A stretch of DNA of 64,000 nt from Lysobacterales bacterium (GCA_030065125.1 JASJDM010000021.1:62001-126000), one strand, 5' to 3'. Shown: positions 1 through 8,869, counted from the stretch's first letter. Notes: generated by a model from the sequence alone, not told the origin. Numbers and translations are program-made.

Positions 1-1
1 G

Positions 2-265
2 AAACAGGTGTCCCGATTCGTGATCAATGCCCGTGACGTCATCGCGCCCCGCACCCAGGCACTGGATGTCCACGGCGTTCTGTCAGATACCTACCCGGAT
101 AATCACGCCAACCCTGACAGCAGTATCGCTGTTGTGACTGCCCGGGATCCGGATGCGGCAAAACTGGTTGAGTTTTTTGAGTCGTCAGCCCTCAACCGGG
201 GGTGGCGGGTCAGGGTCTTTGACAACCGGGAAAGCGCCATCGAATGGCTGCAGGGCCTGGACTGA
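2..265 (+). CDS. STAS/SpoIIAA-like protein, 3' end only
   Basis: The reading frame is open at the left edge, so only the last 87 or so residues are present; a GTG at position 8 is internal or fortuitous. The visible part has a hydrophobic strand (SSIAVVTARD), a helix (AAKLVEFFESSA) and a final strand-helix (WRVRVFDNRESAIEWLQ). That pattern is typical of the C-terminal half of small SpoIIAA/STAS-like proteins, where a strand is followed by an FxxxxxAxxWL helix. No catalytic residues are expected in this fold. Partners cannot be judged because the upstream gene lies outside the window. The family call rests on pattern only and is moderate. Confidence 0.55.
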   Translation, partial: KQVSRFVINARDVIAPRTQALDVHGVLSDTYPDNHANPDSSIAVVTARDPDAAKLVEFFESSALNRGWRVRVFDNRESAIEWLQGLD

Positions 266-430
266 ATCCCCGGGGCAATGCGGCCTCCCACCTTTTTCAT
301 TAATCTCCCTCCTGGCCGATAGTCTACATTAAGCGGGGTCAGCGAAATCCCATGTACCACGTGGCAAACATGCGATTCATGGTGCATGCTTTCTGAGAGG
401 GATATCTACCCGTTGGGGCGGGAATAGAAC

Positions 431-1558
431 ATGGCAAATCATCTGGATTCGCTGGAGGCTCTGAACCAGGCGCGGTCGCTGCAGGAAAAACTGGAGGCGG
501 CCCATGCGGCGGTGCAGGAATCATTTCCTTTCATCGTGCGCATCGCCATTGCCATTCATGATCCCAAGACCGATACCCTGAGCACTTATCTGCACAGCAG
601 CGGTGGCGCCAACCCACTTGACCATTATCAGGCGCGGATGGACGAGGCGCCGTCCCTCAAGCAGATCCTGGACCAGGGCGCGCCGCGGGTGATCAACAAC
701 CAGGTGACCTTCGAGGACGGCGAACACGAACACACCCGCAGGATCGGCCGGGCCGGCTACGCGGCGAGCTACACCTTGCCCATATTCAACGAGGGTATGT
801 TTGTCGGGTTCATTTTTTTCAACGCAGACAGGACCGACGTGTTCGATGAGTTCGTGCTGCGGCAGATCGATGCCTACGGCCACCTGATATCCCTGATGGT
901 GATCAGTGAGCTGTCCAACATTGACACCCTGTCCGCCGTCCTGAAAACCACCGGCAGAATGCTGCATGTGCGGGACCCGGAGACCGGCAGCCACCTGGAT
1001 CGCATGTCGCGATACTCTCGTCTGATCGCGCGGGTTCTGGCAGATCAGTACGAACTGGACGATGCCTACATCGAGCACGTATTCAAATTCTCGCCGCTGC
1101 ACGACATCGGGAAAATCGGCATTCCTGACCGCATCCTGCTCAAGCCAGGTTTCCTGAACGCTGAGGAGACCGTGATCATGCGGACCCACGCCCAGGTCGG
1201 TGAGGAAATGATCAGCGATCTGATCGAGAGTTTCGGGCTGCAGAACATGCAATATAAGGACCTGCTGCGAAACATCGCCGCCTGCCACCACGAGGCGGTG
1301 GACGGCAGTGGCTATCCTCGCGGGCTCAAGGGCAAAGAGATTCCGCTTGAGGCTCGCATTGTGGCGGTTGCTGATGTGTTCGACGCGCTGACCAGCCGAC
1401 GCCCATACAAAGACGCCTGGAGTAATACCCGCGCCCTGGAAACCCTGCAGCAGCTGGCCGGAGAAACCCTGGACCAGGACTGCGTTGATGCCCTGATTGG
1501 CAACCTGGACGAGGTGGAGGAGATCCAGCGGCGTTTCCGCGAGGACGCGTTTGGCTAG
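431..1558 (+). CDS. GAF domain / HD-GYP phosphodiesterase
   Basis: Predicted cytoplasmic cyclic-di-GMP phosphodiesterase of 375 residues. Residues 1-155 form a GAF-like sensor domain and residues about 165-375 an HD-GYP domain. The catalytic signatures are intact: H224-D225 in LHDIGKIGIPD, the H286-H287-E288 motif, and DGSGYP at 291-296, followed by IVAVADVFDALTSRRPYK, a classic HD-GYP stretch. There is no signal peptide or membrane segment, so the GAF domain should sense an internal ligand. A purine-rich GGCGGGAA precedes the ATG. The stop codon lies inside the left arm of a long perfect inverted repeat (1554-1610), which probably terminates the transcript. A GGDEF protein 5 kb downstream could make the substrate. 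Confidence 0.93.
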   Translation: MANHLDSLEALNQARSLQEKLEAAHAAVQESFPFIVRIAIAIHDPKTDTLSTYLHSSGGANPLDHYQARMDEAPSLKQILDQGAPRVINNQVTFEDGEHEHTRRIGRAGYAASYTLPIFNEGMFVGFIFFNADRTDVFDEFVLRQIDAYGHLISLMVISELSNIDTLSAVLKTTGRMLHVRDPETGSHLDRMSRYSRLIARVLADQYELDDAYIEHVFKFSPLHDIGKIGIPDRILLKPGFLNAEETVIMRTHAQVGEEMISDLIESFGLQNMQYKDLLRNIAACHHEAVDGSGYPRGLKGKEIPLEARIVAVADVFDALTSRRPYKDAWSNTRALETLQQLAGETLDQDCVDALIGNLDEVEEIQRRFREDAFG

Positions 1559-1610
1559 CAGTCTGTCGGACTTAGGGGCCGATTCGGCCCAAGTCCGACA
1601 GACTGCTAGC
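1554..1610. repeat. 57-nt near-perfect palindrome (hairpin)
   Basis: A 20-nt arm at 1554-1573 (beginning GCTAGCAGTCTG) is perfectly complementary to 1591-1610. The 17-nt centre folds further as GGGCCG-ATT-CGGCCC, so almost the whole element can form one hairpin. It contains the stop codon of the HD-GYP gene. No T-tract follows, so it is either an unusual terminator or a copy of a mobile palindromic (REP/MITE-like) sequence. I saw no second copy in the window. Confidence 0.85.
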
Positions 1611-1640
1611 GGAATCGGGCGTGAGACGGAGACAGAACCG

Positions 1641-2351
1641 GTGAGTGAAAACGCCGACCAGGCAAAACACGCCAAAGGAAGCCCGTTGACGCCTGCAGGA
1701 TTCGCCGTGCGGATGGTGCTGGCTCTCTCCGCCTACGCCCTCATGCTGTTCCTGCCGGCCGGAACCCCGGCCTATGTGCCAGGATGGATATTCCTCGGCG
1801 TCATCGTACCTCTGGGCACTGGTGCGGGCATTTACCTTTTCCGGAATCACCCCGCGCTGGTTGAACGCCGCATGCGTTACCGCGAAAAAGAAGGGCAACA
1901 GCGGGTGATCATCGCGGCGATGACCGTCGTCTATGTGGGCGGCATTGTTCTGTGCGGCCTGGACTATCGCTGGGGCTGGTCCCAGGTTCCCCTGTCAGCA
2001 GTCATCGCGGCCAATGTGGTGGTCGGGCTGTCCTACCTGGGCGTTTGCTGGGTCATGGTGATCAACGAGTTTGCCGGCCGGACCATCGAGGTGGAGGAAG
2101 ATCAGACGGTGGTGGACACCGGCCCCTATGCCGTGGTTCGACACCCCATGTACAGCCTCGTGCTGGTGTTCACCCTGGCACTGCCTGTGGGTCTGGGCTC
2201 GTACTGGGCCCTTGCACTGTTCGCCGTCGCCATCCCGGTGGCACTGCACTTTCGCATGGTCAACGAGGAAAAGGTGCTGCTGGAGGAACTGGATGGATAC
2301 GACGAGTACCGCAAAAAGGTGCGCTGGCGGGTGATGCCGTATTTGTGGTGA
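1641..2351 (+). CDS. Isoprenylcysteine/phospholipid methyltransferase-family membrane protein
   Basis: Integral membrane methyltransferase of the ICMT/PEMT fold, 236 residues. The signature GPYAVVRHPMY is at residues 161-171, and the C-terminal EExxLxxxLxGYxxYxxxVrWRvxP motif is complete, ending in RVMPYLW. About five hydrophobic segments precede it. The substrate cannot be read: bacterial members methylate diverse lipids or small molecules rather than prenylated proteins. GTG 1641 was chosen because GGAG (1628-1631) sits nine bases upstream. Any start further left would run through the palindrome and into the HD-GYP gene. It converges with the MAPEG gene. Confidence 0.85.
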   Translation: MSENADQAKHAKGSPLTPAGFAVRMVLALSAYALMLFLPAGTPAYVPGWIFLGVIVPLGTGAGIYLFRNHPALVERRMRYREKEGQQRVIIAAMTVVYVGGIVLCGLDYRWGWSQVPLSAVIAANVVVGLSYLGVCWVMVINEFAGRTIEVEEDQTVVDTGPYAVVRHPMYSLVLVFTLALPVGLGSYWALALFAVAIPVALHFRMVNEEKVLLEELDGYDEYRKKVRWRVMPYLW

Positions 2352-2357
2352 CCCGCA

Positions 2358-2374
2358 GGGCATGGTCGCTGCCC
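2358..2374. terminator. Weak hairpin between convergent genes
   Basis: GGGCA (2358-2362) pairs with TGCCC (2370-2374) around a 7-nt loop in the 26-bp gap between two convergent genes. It could stop transcription on either strand, but the stem is only five pairs and there is no clear T-tract on the plus strand; an AAATTT follows. Confidence 0.3.
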
Positions 2375-2377
2375 GGC

Positions 2378-2767
2378 TCAAATTTGCGCGTAAATCAGAT
2401 ATCCGGACGACAACAGGAAAACCGCTGTAGTGCCGATCATCGATGATACCCGGATCGCAACATTCGGGCGGAAGTTGATGACCACGTAATGCGCGATGCG
2501 CGACACCAGCAGCAGCGCACCCAGTCCGTGCAGGTAGGCCGCGGAGGCGCCGTTCAGTTCCGTCAGCCCCAGCAGCACCACGGCGAAGGGGACGTACTCC
2601 ACGAAGTTGCCGTGGGAACGCATTCTGCGCAGCAGGATTCTGTCGCCGCCGTCCAGGAATGACGTGCGCGTTTTCAGTCGGCGAAGCCCCACTGCGTAGG
2701 TGATGGGAATCAGAAACAAACCAAAGACCGCGGCATAAAGGCTGGTGATCGGCAGTGTATTGACCAT
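2378..2767 (-). CDS. MAPEG-family membrane protein
   Basis: A 129-residue four-helix membrane protein of the MAPEG family (membrane-associated proteins in eicosanoid and glutathione metabolism). The key RMRSHGNFVEYVP block is at residues 48-60 and matches the family RxxxHxNxxE motif that binds glutathione in eukaryotic members. A second MAPEG protein is at 31091-31483. The physiological substrate in bacteria is usually unknown, so glutathione-dependent detoxification is only an inference. It is transcribed towards the methyltransferase gene. Confidence 0.85.
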   Translation of the reverse strand: MVNTLPITSLYAAVFGLFLIPITYAVGLRRLKTRTSFLDGGDRILLRRMRSHGNFVEYVPFAVVLLGLTELNGASAAYLHGLGALLLVSRIAHYVVINFRPNVAIRVSSMIGTTAVFLLSSGYLIYAQI

Positions 2768-2879
2768 GGCAGTACCCCATCGTAAACATCGACTGTAAAG
2801 GCCGGGCAGTATGGAGCACGACCATCAGCAATGAAAAGCGGTGATGTGTCACCGGCGTCCGCCGTTCATTTTGCTACCC

Positions 2880-3200
2880 CAGATATTCGGCGTGCTGCCT
2901 GCGTCCCTCGGCAACCTCACCGGCCTGGTCCAGCTGCAGGGCAATCAGATCACCAGTGGAATTCCGACGCAGCTCGGGAATCTCACAGCGCTCAACGTGC
3001 TGAACCTGCGCTCCAACCGGCTGGTTGGACCCGTTCCGTCGAGCTTCATCAACCTGACCGCCCTTGATCCGGGTTCCCTGAACCTTGCGTGGAATGCCCT
3101 GCTGACTACGGACCCGGTGCTTGACGGATTCCTGTACAGCAGGCACAGCGGTGGCGATTGGAGCGTGACTCAGACCGTCGCGCCTGCCAACCTGGGCGAG
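2880..3200 (+). pseudogene. Leucine-rich-repeat surface protein remnant
   Basis: Frame 3 encodes plant-type leucine-rich repeats, for example LPASLGNLTGLVQLQGNQI followed by IPTQLGNLTALNVLNL and a capping stretch NALLTTDP..LDGFL...WSVTQTVAP. That cap usually follows the LRRs in large secreted proteins of these bacteria. There is no convincing start with a signal peptide, only about three repeats survive, and the frame loses similarity after the cap. I read it as the internal fragment of a decayed gene. An ATG at 2841 leaves the frame open but adds non-homologous residues. Confidence 0.65.
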
Positions 3201-3217
3201 ATGGGTGGCAGTGGCGA

Positions 3218-3310
3218 AAGGACACTCCGGTTTCGGGTAACGTGCTGTGGGACAACGGCAGCGGCCCCGACGATATCGGTACCGCACCGCTGGGCAGTGG
3301 TCAATCGGGT
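3218..3310 (+). pseudogene. Cadherin/tandem-95-like repeat remnant
   Basis: In frame 2, one base-phase away from the LRR remnant, the sequence reads KDTPVSGNVLWDNGSGPDD. This resembles the DTPVSGNVLxNDxDPDGD start of bacterial cadherin-like/tandem-95 repeats. It is short and has no start. Either a frameshift separates it from the LRR piece or it is debris of a second surface-protein gene. It overlaps the 3' end of the lipase gene on the other strand. Confidence 0.35.
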
Positions 3311-4125
3311 CGGGACCTGGTGGAGGAGTCTCCCTCCGGCTCATCCGGGTTCTGCAGGGCGTACAGGTATGCCTGGCGCACGTCGTGATTGCCGGAGATG
3401 GATCCATAGTGGGCGGTGAAATCCACCGGCGTGCCCACGTGCTGGTAGACCGGCAGGTGCTGGCTGATCACACAGGGCGGTACGTTGGTGACCAGATCGC
3501 TGGTGTTGACGATACGATAGGTTTCAACACCGTTGGCGTTGTAGGCCCGGGCGAATTCGGGGCCCGCGGTCCGGGGGCTGGCCAGGTTGTAGTGCCGCAC
3601 GCCGGCGAAACCCAGGTGGTTCAGGATGTCGGGTATCGCCAGGGTGGACAGGGCGGAGCCCAGGCTGTGCCCGGTGACCATCAGGTGCCCGTTACCCTGC
3701 AGCCGGCCGAGGGTGTCGCGCAGGGCGGGACTCATGGTCTGGTAGATTCTGTAAAAGCCCTTGTGGACCTGGCCGTAGCCGGCCGCCATTTCGTAGTCGG
3801 CGTGCTTGACTTCGGAATTCTCGTACCAGTCATAGTCGGTTTGGGTACCGCGAAATGCCAGGTATGACGTGCCGTCGGCAGCGGTGCCGGCAATGCCGAA
3901 GGGTTCGACTTCCTTGAAGAATCGCAGGTAGCGGTCTTCGCCCCAGATGGGGGGCTGGTAGTCCAGTTCGGGTCCATTGGGCACCCAGTGAAAGTCCTTC
4001 TCCGGCGGCCGCCCGCCCTGGTTCCACTGCTGGAACATGTCGTAGGCGGCCAGCACCAGTTTGGTCAGGTAGACCGCCTTTTCGAGATCGAACCGCGGTG
4101 GAAAATACATGGATAGGCTGGCCAT
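3301..4125 (-). CDS. Class 3 lipase (alpha/beta hydrolase)
   Basis: A 274-residue lipase-3 family serine esterase. The nucleophile is Ser154 in GHSLG (152-156), the acid is probably Asp210 in NTSDLVTNVPP, and the base His247 in GNHDVRQAYLYAL; AFRGT at 90-94 forms the oxyanion side. No signal peptide is visible, so it is probably cytosolic or associated through its partner. The ATG lies only six bases after the stop of the FAD oxidoreductase gene, so the two form an operon and may act on the same lipid-like substrate. The specific substrate is unknown. Its 3' end overlaps opposite-strand surface-protein debris. Confidence 0.87.
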   Translation of the reverse strand: MASLSMYFPPRFDLEKAVYLTKLVLAAYDMFQQWNQGGRPPEKDFHWVPNGPELDYQPPIWGEDRYLRFFKEVEPFGIAGTAADGTSYLAFRGTQTDYDWYENSEVKHADYEMAAGYGQVHKGFYRIYQTMSPALRDTLGRLQGNGHLMVTGHSLGSALSTLAIPDILNHLGFAGVRHYNLASPRTAGPEFARAYNANGVETYRIVNTSDLVTNVPPCVISQHLPVYQHVGTPVDFTAHYGSISGNHDVRQAYLYALQNPDEPEGDSSTRSRPD

Positions 4126-4131
4126 GGGGGT

Positions 4132-6285
4132 TCAGTCCTTGTCTTCCAGTCCAAACGGGTCGTATCCGTGGATGTCGCCCTTGCTGGGAGAGCCGCTCAG
4201 GGCATTGGATGCCAGCCGCCCACCCATGACCGTGCCCTCGACGCTGCCAACATTGAGACCGGTGTAGATCCAGTCGCCGGCCAGGAACAGGTTGGCGTAG
4301 CCGGATTCGCCGGCTTTCAGTCGGTATTTCGCGCTGCCCGGGGGGCTGGTCACGTATCGTTCGGTGGGGTCGATATTGGCCCGCCAGAACTGGGTTTCAA
4401 AACGCGGTGCGCCCTGGCCGGCGGCGTTGGGATCCAGGCTGTGGAGCAGGCTGAAGTCCAGCCCCACGGGGTCAGCGGCGCCGTGGACCGCGTCCACTGT
4501 GGCCCCGGACAGCAGCGGGCCCGTGGCTGCGCCCAGGTACTGGATGCACTGGTAGCGCACCCGGTCGGCCTGGGCGGCGGGATAGTGGTGCTCGCTGAAG
4601 TCCGGAATGCCGTCGTCCGGCATGGTGCCGCAGATATACAGCAGGCCGCTGGGGGCCGAGTCGGCTGGCCAGTCTTCGACTTTCAACAGGTGGCTGAAGT
4701 CCACCTGGCCACCCAGGGGATTCACATAGGTGCCGGCGATCCAGATGTTGTTTCCGGGCAGTGACGGCAGCCCCAGCTCCGGCAGGGGCTGGCTGAACCA
4801 CAGCTGCATGGCCTGGGTCTGGACGGTGGGAACCTCGTCCACCATGGCCTGCCAGCGGGTGCGCCCGGCGGGGTCATCACAGCGGGGCAGGTTGGCCTGG
4901 TCCTCCAGCATGTCCCTGCACAGATAGGGCAGTGCGCCAATGGAGATGGCCAGCACGACCTGGTCGAAATCCTCTCCCGCAACCAGGGTCTTCTGTTCCG
5001 GCGCCTGCCAGCGGGTCCAGTAAGACTCCAGGTCAAAGCCGCCTCCGGCCAGTTCGTCGCCCTGCTTGAGCGCATCACCTTCCACCAGCTGCTGGTAATT
5101 GGGATGGTTGGGCCAGCATTTCAGGTCCCTGACCGGTCCGATCAGCGGGTCGTATTCGCCTTCGATGACATGAGCCTGAATGCTCATATCGATTTCCGCC
5201 ACGGATTGGCTGTCGCCGGAAAGCCGGAGCTGCTCCACCTTGTGGAAGAACTCGAAGCGCACGCCCCGGGATCGCAGCGCCCGGTAAAGCGGCGCAATGA
5301 CCGTCTCGCCGGTGCCGGCGGCAAACAGCATGCCGAAGGCACCCAGGTAGGCGAACTGGCGGAGGTTCCAGTCCAGATACGACGCGGCGCTCATCTGTGG
5401 CGCAATGGATGTGTCGCCCTGGGGAAACTGGTAGGACAGGGCGATGGTGTTGAGCGTCAGCGGGCTGCCCAGGGTGATGGGATGTGCGCCGTGACGGGCC
5501 AGCCAGTCGGCGAAGTTCTCGTCATCAATGACGTCAAACCCGCGCTCCGGGATCCGGTCGGCGAACAGGCCGGTCATTGTCGCCAGCCCCAGGTCAATCA
5601 TCACAAACAGGTGCCGCAGGTCGTGGTGGCGATCGAGCAGATCGCCGGCGCTCAGCAGTCTGGCCAGAGGGTGCCAAAGCTTGTCCAGCAGCTTGACCAG
5701 CCATTGGGCCAGGGTTGGGTGGGCGGTGACGTCGGCGTGGTTCTGCAGTTCACTGACCAGGTCCCCGATCAGGCTGGTGTCGTCGATGCCCTGGGCGGAC
5801 CGGGCAGCCGCGTCCAGGTGGCCGGACAGGAAGCCCAGGGTTTTCAGGAACGCCTCCAGCCGCTTGTCGAACCGGGCCAGGTCTCCGGCCTGGGAGTAGC
5901 GGTAGTCATTGATGGGCAGCTCCAGCGACCAGTGTTCCCAGGCGGCGCGGTTGAAATCCCACATGGCCACGGCGTTTTGCAGGTCGAAGGCGTCGTCGAA
6001 ACGGGTGATGAATCCCTGCTTGTCCGGCAACGCGTCCAGCACCTCGAACACCTCGGCCAGCATTTCCAGGGCGTTGTAGTAACTGCCCAGGAAGCCATGG
6101 ATGCCGTGTTCCTCCAGCCGGTAGCCGTTTTCAGCATCCCTGCCGGTGGCACACTTGCCGCCCAACCGCCAGCCCATCTGGTAAACGGTGATGTCGTAGT
6201 TGCCGGTTTTCTGCAGTTCCCAGGCCGTGGTCAGTGCTCCGATGCCACCGCCCAGGATGGCCACCCGCTGTTTGTCTGCTGGCAT
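4132..6285 (-). CDS. FAD-dependent oxidoreductase (amine oxidase/desaturase-like)
   Basis: A large flavoprotein of about 717 residues. The N-terminal Rossmann motif ILGGGIGALTTAWEL binds FAD. It continues as WRLGGKCATGRD, the usual second dinucleotide-contact region of phytoene-desaturase/amine-oxidase enzymes. The C-terminus has LFLAGDWIYTGLNVGSVEGTV, the typical FAD-closing GD motif. No Tat or Sec signal is seen. ATG 6285 is preferred over the in-frame ATG 6297, because GGAGGGGG lies just before it. It is co-transcribed with the lipase gene. The substrate is unknown; carotenoid-, squalene- or fatty-acid-like lipids fit the family and the lipase partner. Confidence 0.8.
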   Translation of the reverse strand: MPADKQRVAILGGGIGALTTAWELQKTGNYDITVYQMGWRLGGKCATGRDAENGYRLEEHGIHGFLGSYYNALEMLAEVFEVLDALPDKQGFITRFDDAFDLQNAVAMWDFNRAAWEHWSLELPINDYRYSQAGDLARFDKRLEAFLKTLGFLSGHLDAAARSAQGIDDTSLIGDLVSELQNHADVTAHPTLAQWLVKLLDKLWHPLARLLSAGDLLDRHHDLRHLFVMIDLGLATMTGLFADRIPERGFDVIDDENFADWLARHGAHPITLGSPLTLNTIALSYQFPQGDTSIAPQMSAASYLDWNLRQFAYLGAFGMLFAAGTGETVIAPLYRALRSRGVRFEFFHKVEQLRLSGDSQSVAEIDMSIQAHVIEGEYDPLIGPVRDLKCWPNHPNYQQLVEGDALKQGDELAGGGFDLESYWTRWQAPEQKTLVAGEDFDQVVLAISIGALPYLCRDMLEDQANLPRCDDPAGRTRWQAMVDEVPTVQTQAMQLWFSQPLPELGLPSLPGNNIWIAGTYVNPLGGQVDFSHLLKVEDWPADSAPSGLLYICGTMPDDGIPDFSEHHYPAAQADRVRYQCIQYLGAATGPLLSGATVDAVHGAADPVGLDFSLLHSLDPNAAGQGAPRFETQFWRANIDPTERYVTSPPGSAKYRLKAGESGYANLFLAGDWIYTGLNVGSVEGTVMGGRLASNALSGSPSKGDIHGYDPFGLEDKD

Positions 6286-6393
6286 TTCCCCCTCCATGTC
6301 AGATTGTTGCCGTTATCGACTGGCACAGGTTAAATCAGGCGGCGTCTGCGTGGTATCTTCTTTTTCGGGGAGCTGTGAACTCAGGATGATTTG

Positions 6394-8313
6394 GTGACAG
6401 TTCAGTACATTGCACTTGCAATCATGCTGCCGGCCATGGCGGTCTTCGCGTGGATGGCTGTCACCACCCTGCAGCGCGCCAGGGAGGGTGCGGCCTGGTC
6501 GCTGGGAGTCTACTTTGCCCTGGTCATCCCGGGTATCGGCGGCGCTGCGCTGCAGATCGTAGCCGACGACCCCACCACCCTGGCCCTGGCCAAGGCCAGC
6601 ATGTTTATCTGCCGGGCCGGGATCCCGGTGGCGCTCATCGCCTTCGTTTTCGACATCATGGGGCGTCCGTTCAGCGGCAGAACGGTAACGGCCATGAGCC
6701 TGGTCCCCCTGAGCACGCTGATGCTGGCCATGACCAATTCCGCCCACGGCCTGATCTGGTCACCGGAGCTGGTGGATGCATCGGGTGAACTGGTGATCAA
6801 CCCTGGCTGGGGGCCGTGGTACACCTTTGTCCATGCGCCCTACAGCTACCTGCTGCTGGGCGGCATGATGGTGATGTTCTTTCTGCGGCTGTCGGCGGTG
6901 TCCGCACCCCAACGCCGCTCCATGGTGTTGTTCCTGATTATCGGCGTCGGGCCGCTGCTGACAGGCCTGCTGCATTCTTTTGGTCTGAGTTTCGACCGGC
7001 TCTGGCTGCCCGCACTTTCCGTAGCATTGACCTCACCCCTGTTCCTGTGGATTCTGGAAGACCTGCGTCACAAGCGGTTCCGACCCGTTTCCTATCGCGA
7101 ACTGATCGAACAGATCGACGATCCGGTCATCGGTCTGGACCTGGCTGGCAGAGTGGTATCCATCAACCAGGCTGCCAGCGAGCTGTTCGGTCGGAAAACC
7201 GCCAGGCTGCTGGGCAGTCCGCTGCCGGCAGACGCGCCCATCACGGGGGAACTGCAGGCGGCGCTGGATTCCGGGGGACCGCTGATTCACGAAGGGCGCC
7301 GCTACGAGCTCCGAAAATCCGACGTACTGGCCAGTGACGGGCAACCCCGCGGACAAACCCTGATCTGCCGGGACGTGACCGCTGAGCAGCAGGCTCGGGA
7401 CGACCTCAGTACCAGCGAACAGCTGATGCGGACGATGGTGGAGCACTCCTCCCACGGCATCGTACGCCTGCACCGCCAGGCCGGGGACTCCGAACCGGAG
7501 TTCGCCGGGTATCGCTGCGTATTCGCCAACGCGGCCGCCGCGGCATGGGCGGGTGTGGACAAGTCCTCGCTGGAGGGCAGGGACGCGGAAGACCTGTTGA
7601 AGCTGCTGGTGGCCAGCTGGCCCGGGGACCGGTCCCCGCTGGTCCGGCACGTGCTGGGATCGGTTGCCGCTGGACAGGCCGTTGACCACGAGCTGGGACT
7701 GAGCGGCAGCCATGAAGGCAAATGGCTGAGGCTGCTGGCCGAGCCCGTGGACAACGACGTGGTGCTGACGCTGACCGACATCAGCGCCCATATGCGCCGC
7801 CAGCTGGCCGCGGAGCAGCGCGCCAGCTACGACCACCTGACCGGGATTCTCAATCGCCACGGCCTTGCCGAGTCGGCCGAAACGGCCATCAGCAATACCG
7901 AAGGTGGCGTACTGCTGTTTGTCGACCTGGACGACTTCAAGCGGGTCAACGATGAACTCGGCCACCAAACCGGCGACGAGCTGCTGCGGGAGGCGGCCGC
8001 GCGCCTGACCGACAGTTGCCGGCCCCAGGACCTGGTGGGCCGTTATGGCGGCGACGAGTTTGTGATCCTGGCCATGGGCTTGACCGCTGACGCGGAGAAG
8101 AATCTGGTGGACCGCGTGACCCGGGCCATGAATCACAGCTACCAGCTGGGCAACCAGGCCGTCAGCTGCACGGCCTCCATCGGCCCGGCGCGGTTTCCAG
8201 ACCATGGACAATCCCTGGAAGCGTTGCTGGCCCACGCCGATTCGGAGATGTACCGCAGCAAGCGCGCCTCCTCTGGCCGGGTGTCTGTGCCGTCGGCCCT
8301 GCGCGGCCAGTAG
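6394..8313 (+). CDS. Membrane diguanylate cyclase, 7TM-PAS-PAS-GGDEF
   Basis: Predicted membrane-bound cyclic-di-GMP synthase of about 639 residues. Residues 1-225 hold seven hydrophobic segments of the histidine-kinase-N-terminal 7TM type. Two PAS-like domains follow (about 232-345 and 350-465), then a GGDEF domain (about 475-635). The active-site GGDEF is intact at 552-556, and an RPQD inhibitory I-site lies exactly five residues upstream, so product inhibition is likely. GTG 6394 is chosen over TTG 6391 because AGGA (6383-6386) is correctly spaced from it. It is followed by two hemerythrin genes, which suggests redox or oxygen input, though this is inference. Confidence 0.9.
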   Translation: MTVQYIALAIMLPAMAVFAWMAVTTLQRAREGAAWSLGVYFALVIPGIGGAALQIVADDPTTLALAKASMFICRAGIPVALIAFVFDIMGRPFSGRTVTAMSLVPLSTLMLAMTNSAHGLIWSPELVDASGELVINPGWGPWYTFVHAPYSYLLLGGMMVMFFLRLSAVSAPQRRSMVLFLIIGVGPLLTGLLHSFGLSFDRLWLPALSVALTSPLFLWILEDLRHKRFRPVSYRELIEQIDDPVIGLDLAGRVVSINQAASELFGRKTARLLGSPLPADAPITGELQAALDSGGPLIHEGRRYELRKSDVLASDGQPRGQTLICRDVTAEQQARDDLSTSEQLMRTMVEHSSHGIVRLHRQAGDSEPEFAGYRCVFANAAAAAWAGVDKSSLEGRDAEDLLKLLVASWPGDRSPLVRHVLGSVAAGQAVDHELGLSGSHEGKWLRLLAEPVDNDVVLTLTDISAHMRRQLAAEQRASYDHLTGILNRHGLAESAETAISNTEGGVLLFVDLDDFKRVNDELGHQTGDELLREAAARLTDSCRPQDLVGRYGGDEFVILAMGLTADAEKNLVDRVTRAMNHSYQLGNQAVSCTASIGPARFPDHGQSLEALLAHADSEMYRSKRASSGRVSVPSALRGQ

Positions 8314-8420
8314 CACCGTGCACCGGGCCGGCCGTTCCGGGGTCTCGTTACAAATACTTACTCAGATTTTTGGCTTCCTGCCGATCATCCCCTGTACTGA
8401 ATCACTCGGGGGAACGAGTC

Positions 8421-8855
8421 ATGCCAATCAAATGGAGCCCGATGCTGGACACAGGAATTCCAGTCATCGACAACCAGCACAAACGCATCGTTGAGTACAT
8501 CAACAAGCTTGAGCACGCCGAACAACATCACAGTCGGGAAGAGGTCGAAGGGGTGCTGGACGAACTTGTGGACTACACACTGTCGCATTTTGCCTTCGAG
8601 GAGTCCCTGATGGAGGAGGCCGGGTATCCGTTTGTGCGTCCGCACAAGAGAGTACACGAGCTGTTTACGCGCCGCGTCTCGGATTACCAGCAGCGATTCA
8701 AGATGGGCGAAGAAGTGGCCCACGAGCTGTTGCAGACATTGACTGCCTGGTTGCTTAATCACATCCGCAGTGATGATCGGGACTTCGCGTCGGCCGTGAA
8801 GGAAAATATGCAGGGCGGAAAGAAGCGCGGCTTCTTTGCGCGGCTGTTCGGTTAA
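8421..8855 (+). CDS. Bacteriohemerythrin 1
   Basis: A 144-residue single-domain hemerythrin with a non-haem di-iron oxygen-binding site. All seven ligands are present: H20, H56, E60, H75, H79, H114 and D119. A basic tail (KKRGFFARLF) follows the four-helix bundle. The start at ATG 8421 is preceded by CGGGGGA; an upstream ATG would add unrelated residues. A second hemerythrin begins 15 bases after the stop, so they are almost certainly co-transcribed. Likely roles are oxygen storage or sensing, or iron/NO handling near the membrane GGDEF protein upstream. Confidence 0.93.
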   Translation: MPIKWSPMLDTGIPVIDNQHKRIVEYINKLEHAEQHHSREEVEGVLDELVDYTLSHFAFEESLMEEAGYPFVRPHKRVHELFTRRVSDYQQRFKMGEEVAHELLQTLTAWLLNHIRSDDRDFASAVKENMQGGKKRGFFARLFG

Positions 8856-8869
8856 GTCGGGAGACCAGG

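Noticed and set aside
1497-1640. Longer N-terminus for the prenylcysteine-type methyltransferase
   Set aside because: It would translate the HD-GYP gene end and the palindrome, giving a non-hydrophobic, unlike-family extension; GTG 1641 has a ribosome site.
5104-6333. Long plus-strand frame opposite the FAD oxidoreductase gene
   Set aside because: Composition is Val/Gln/Gly-rich without motifs, and the minus-strand FAD-binding sequence is unambiguous.
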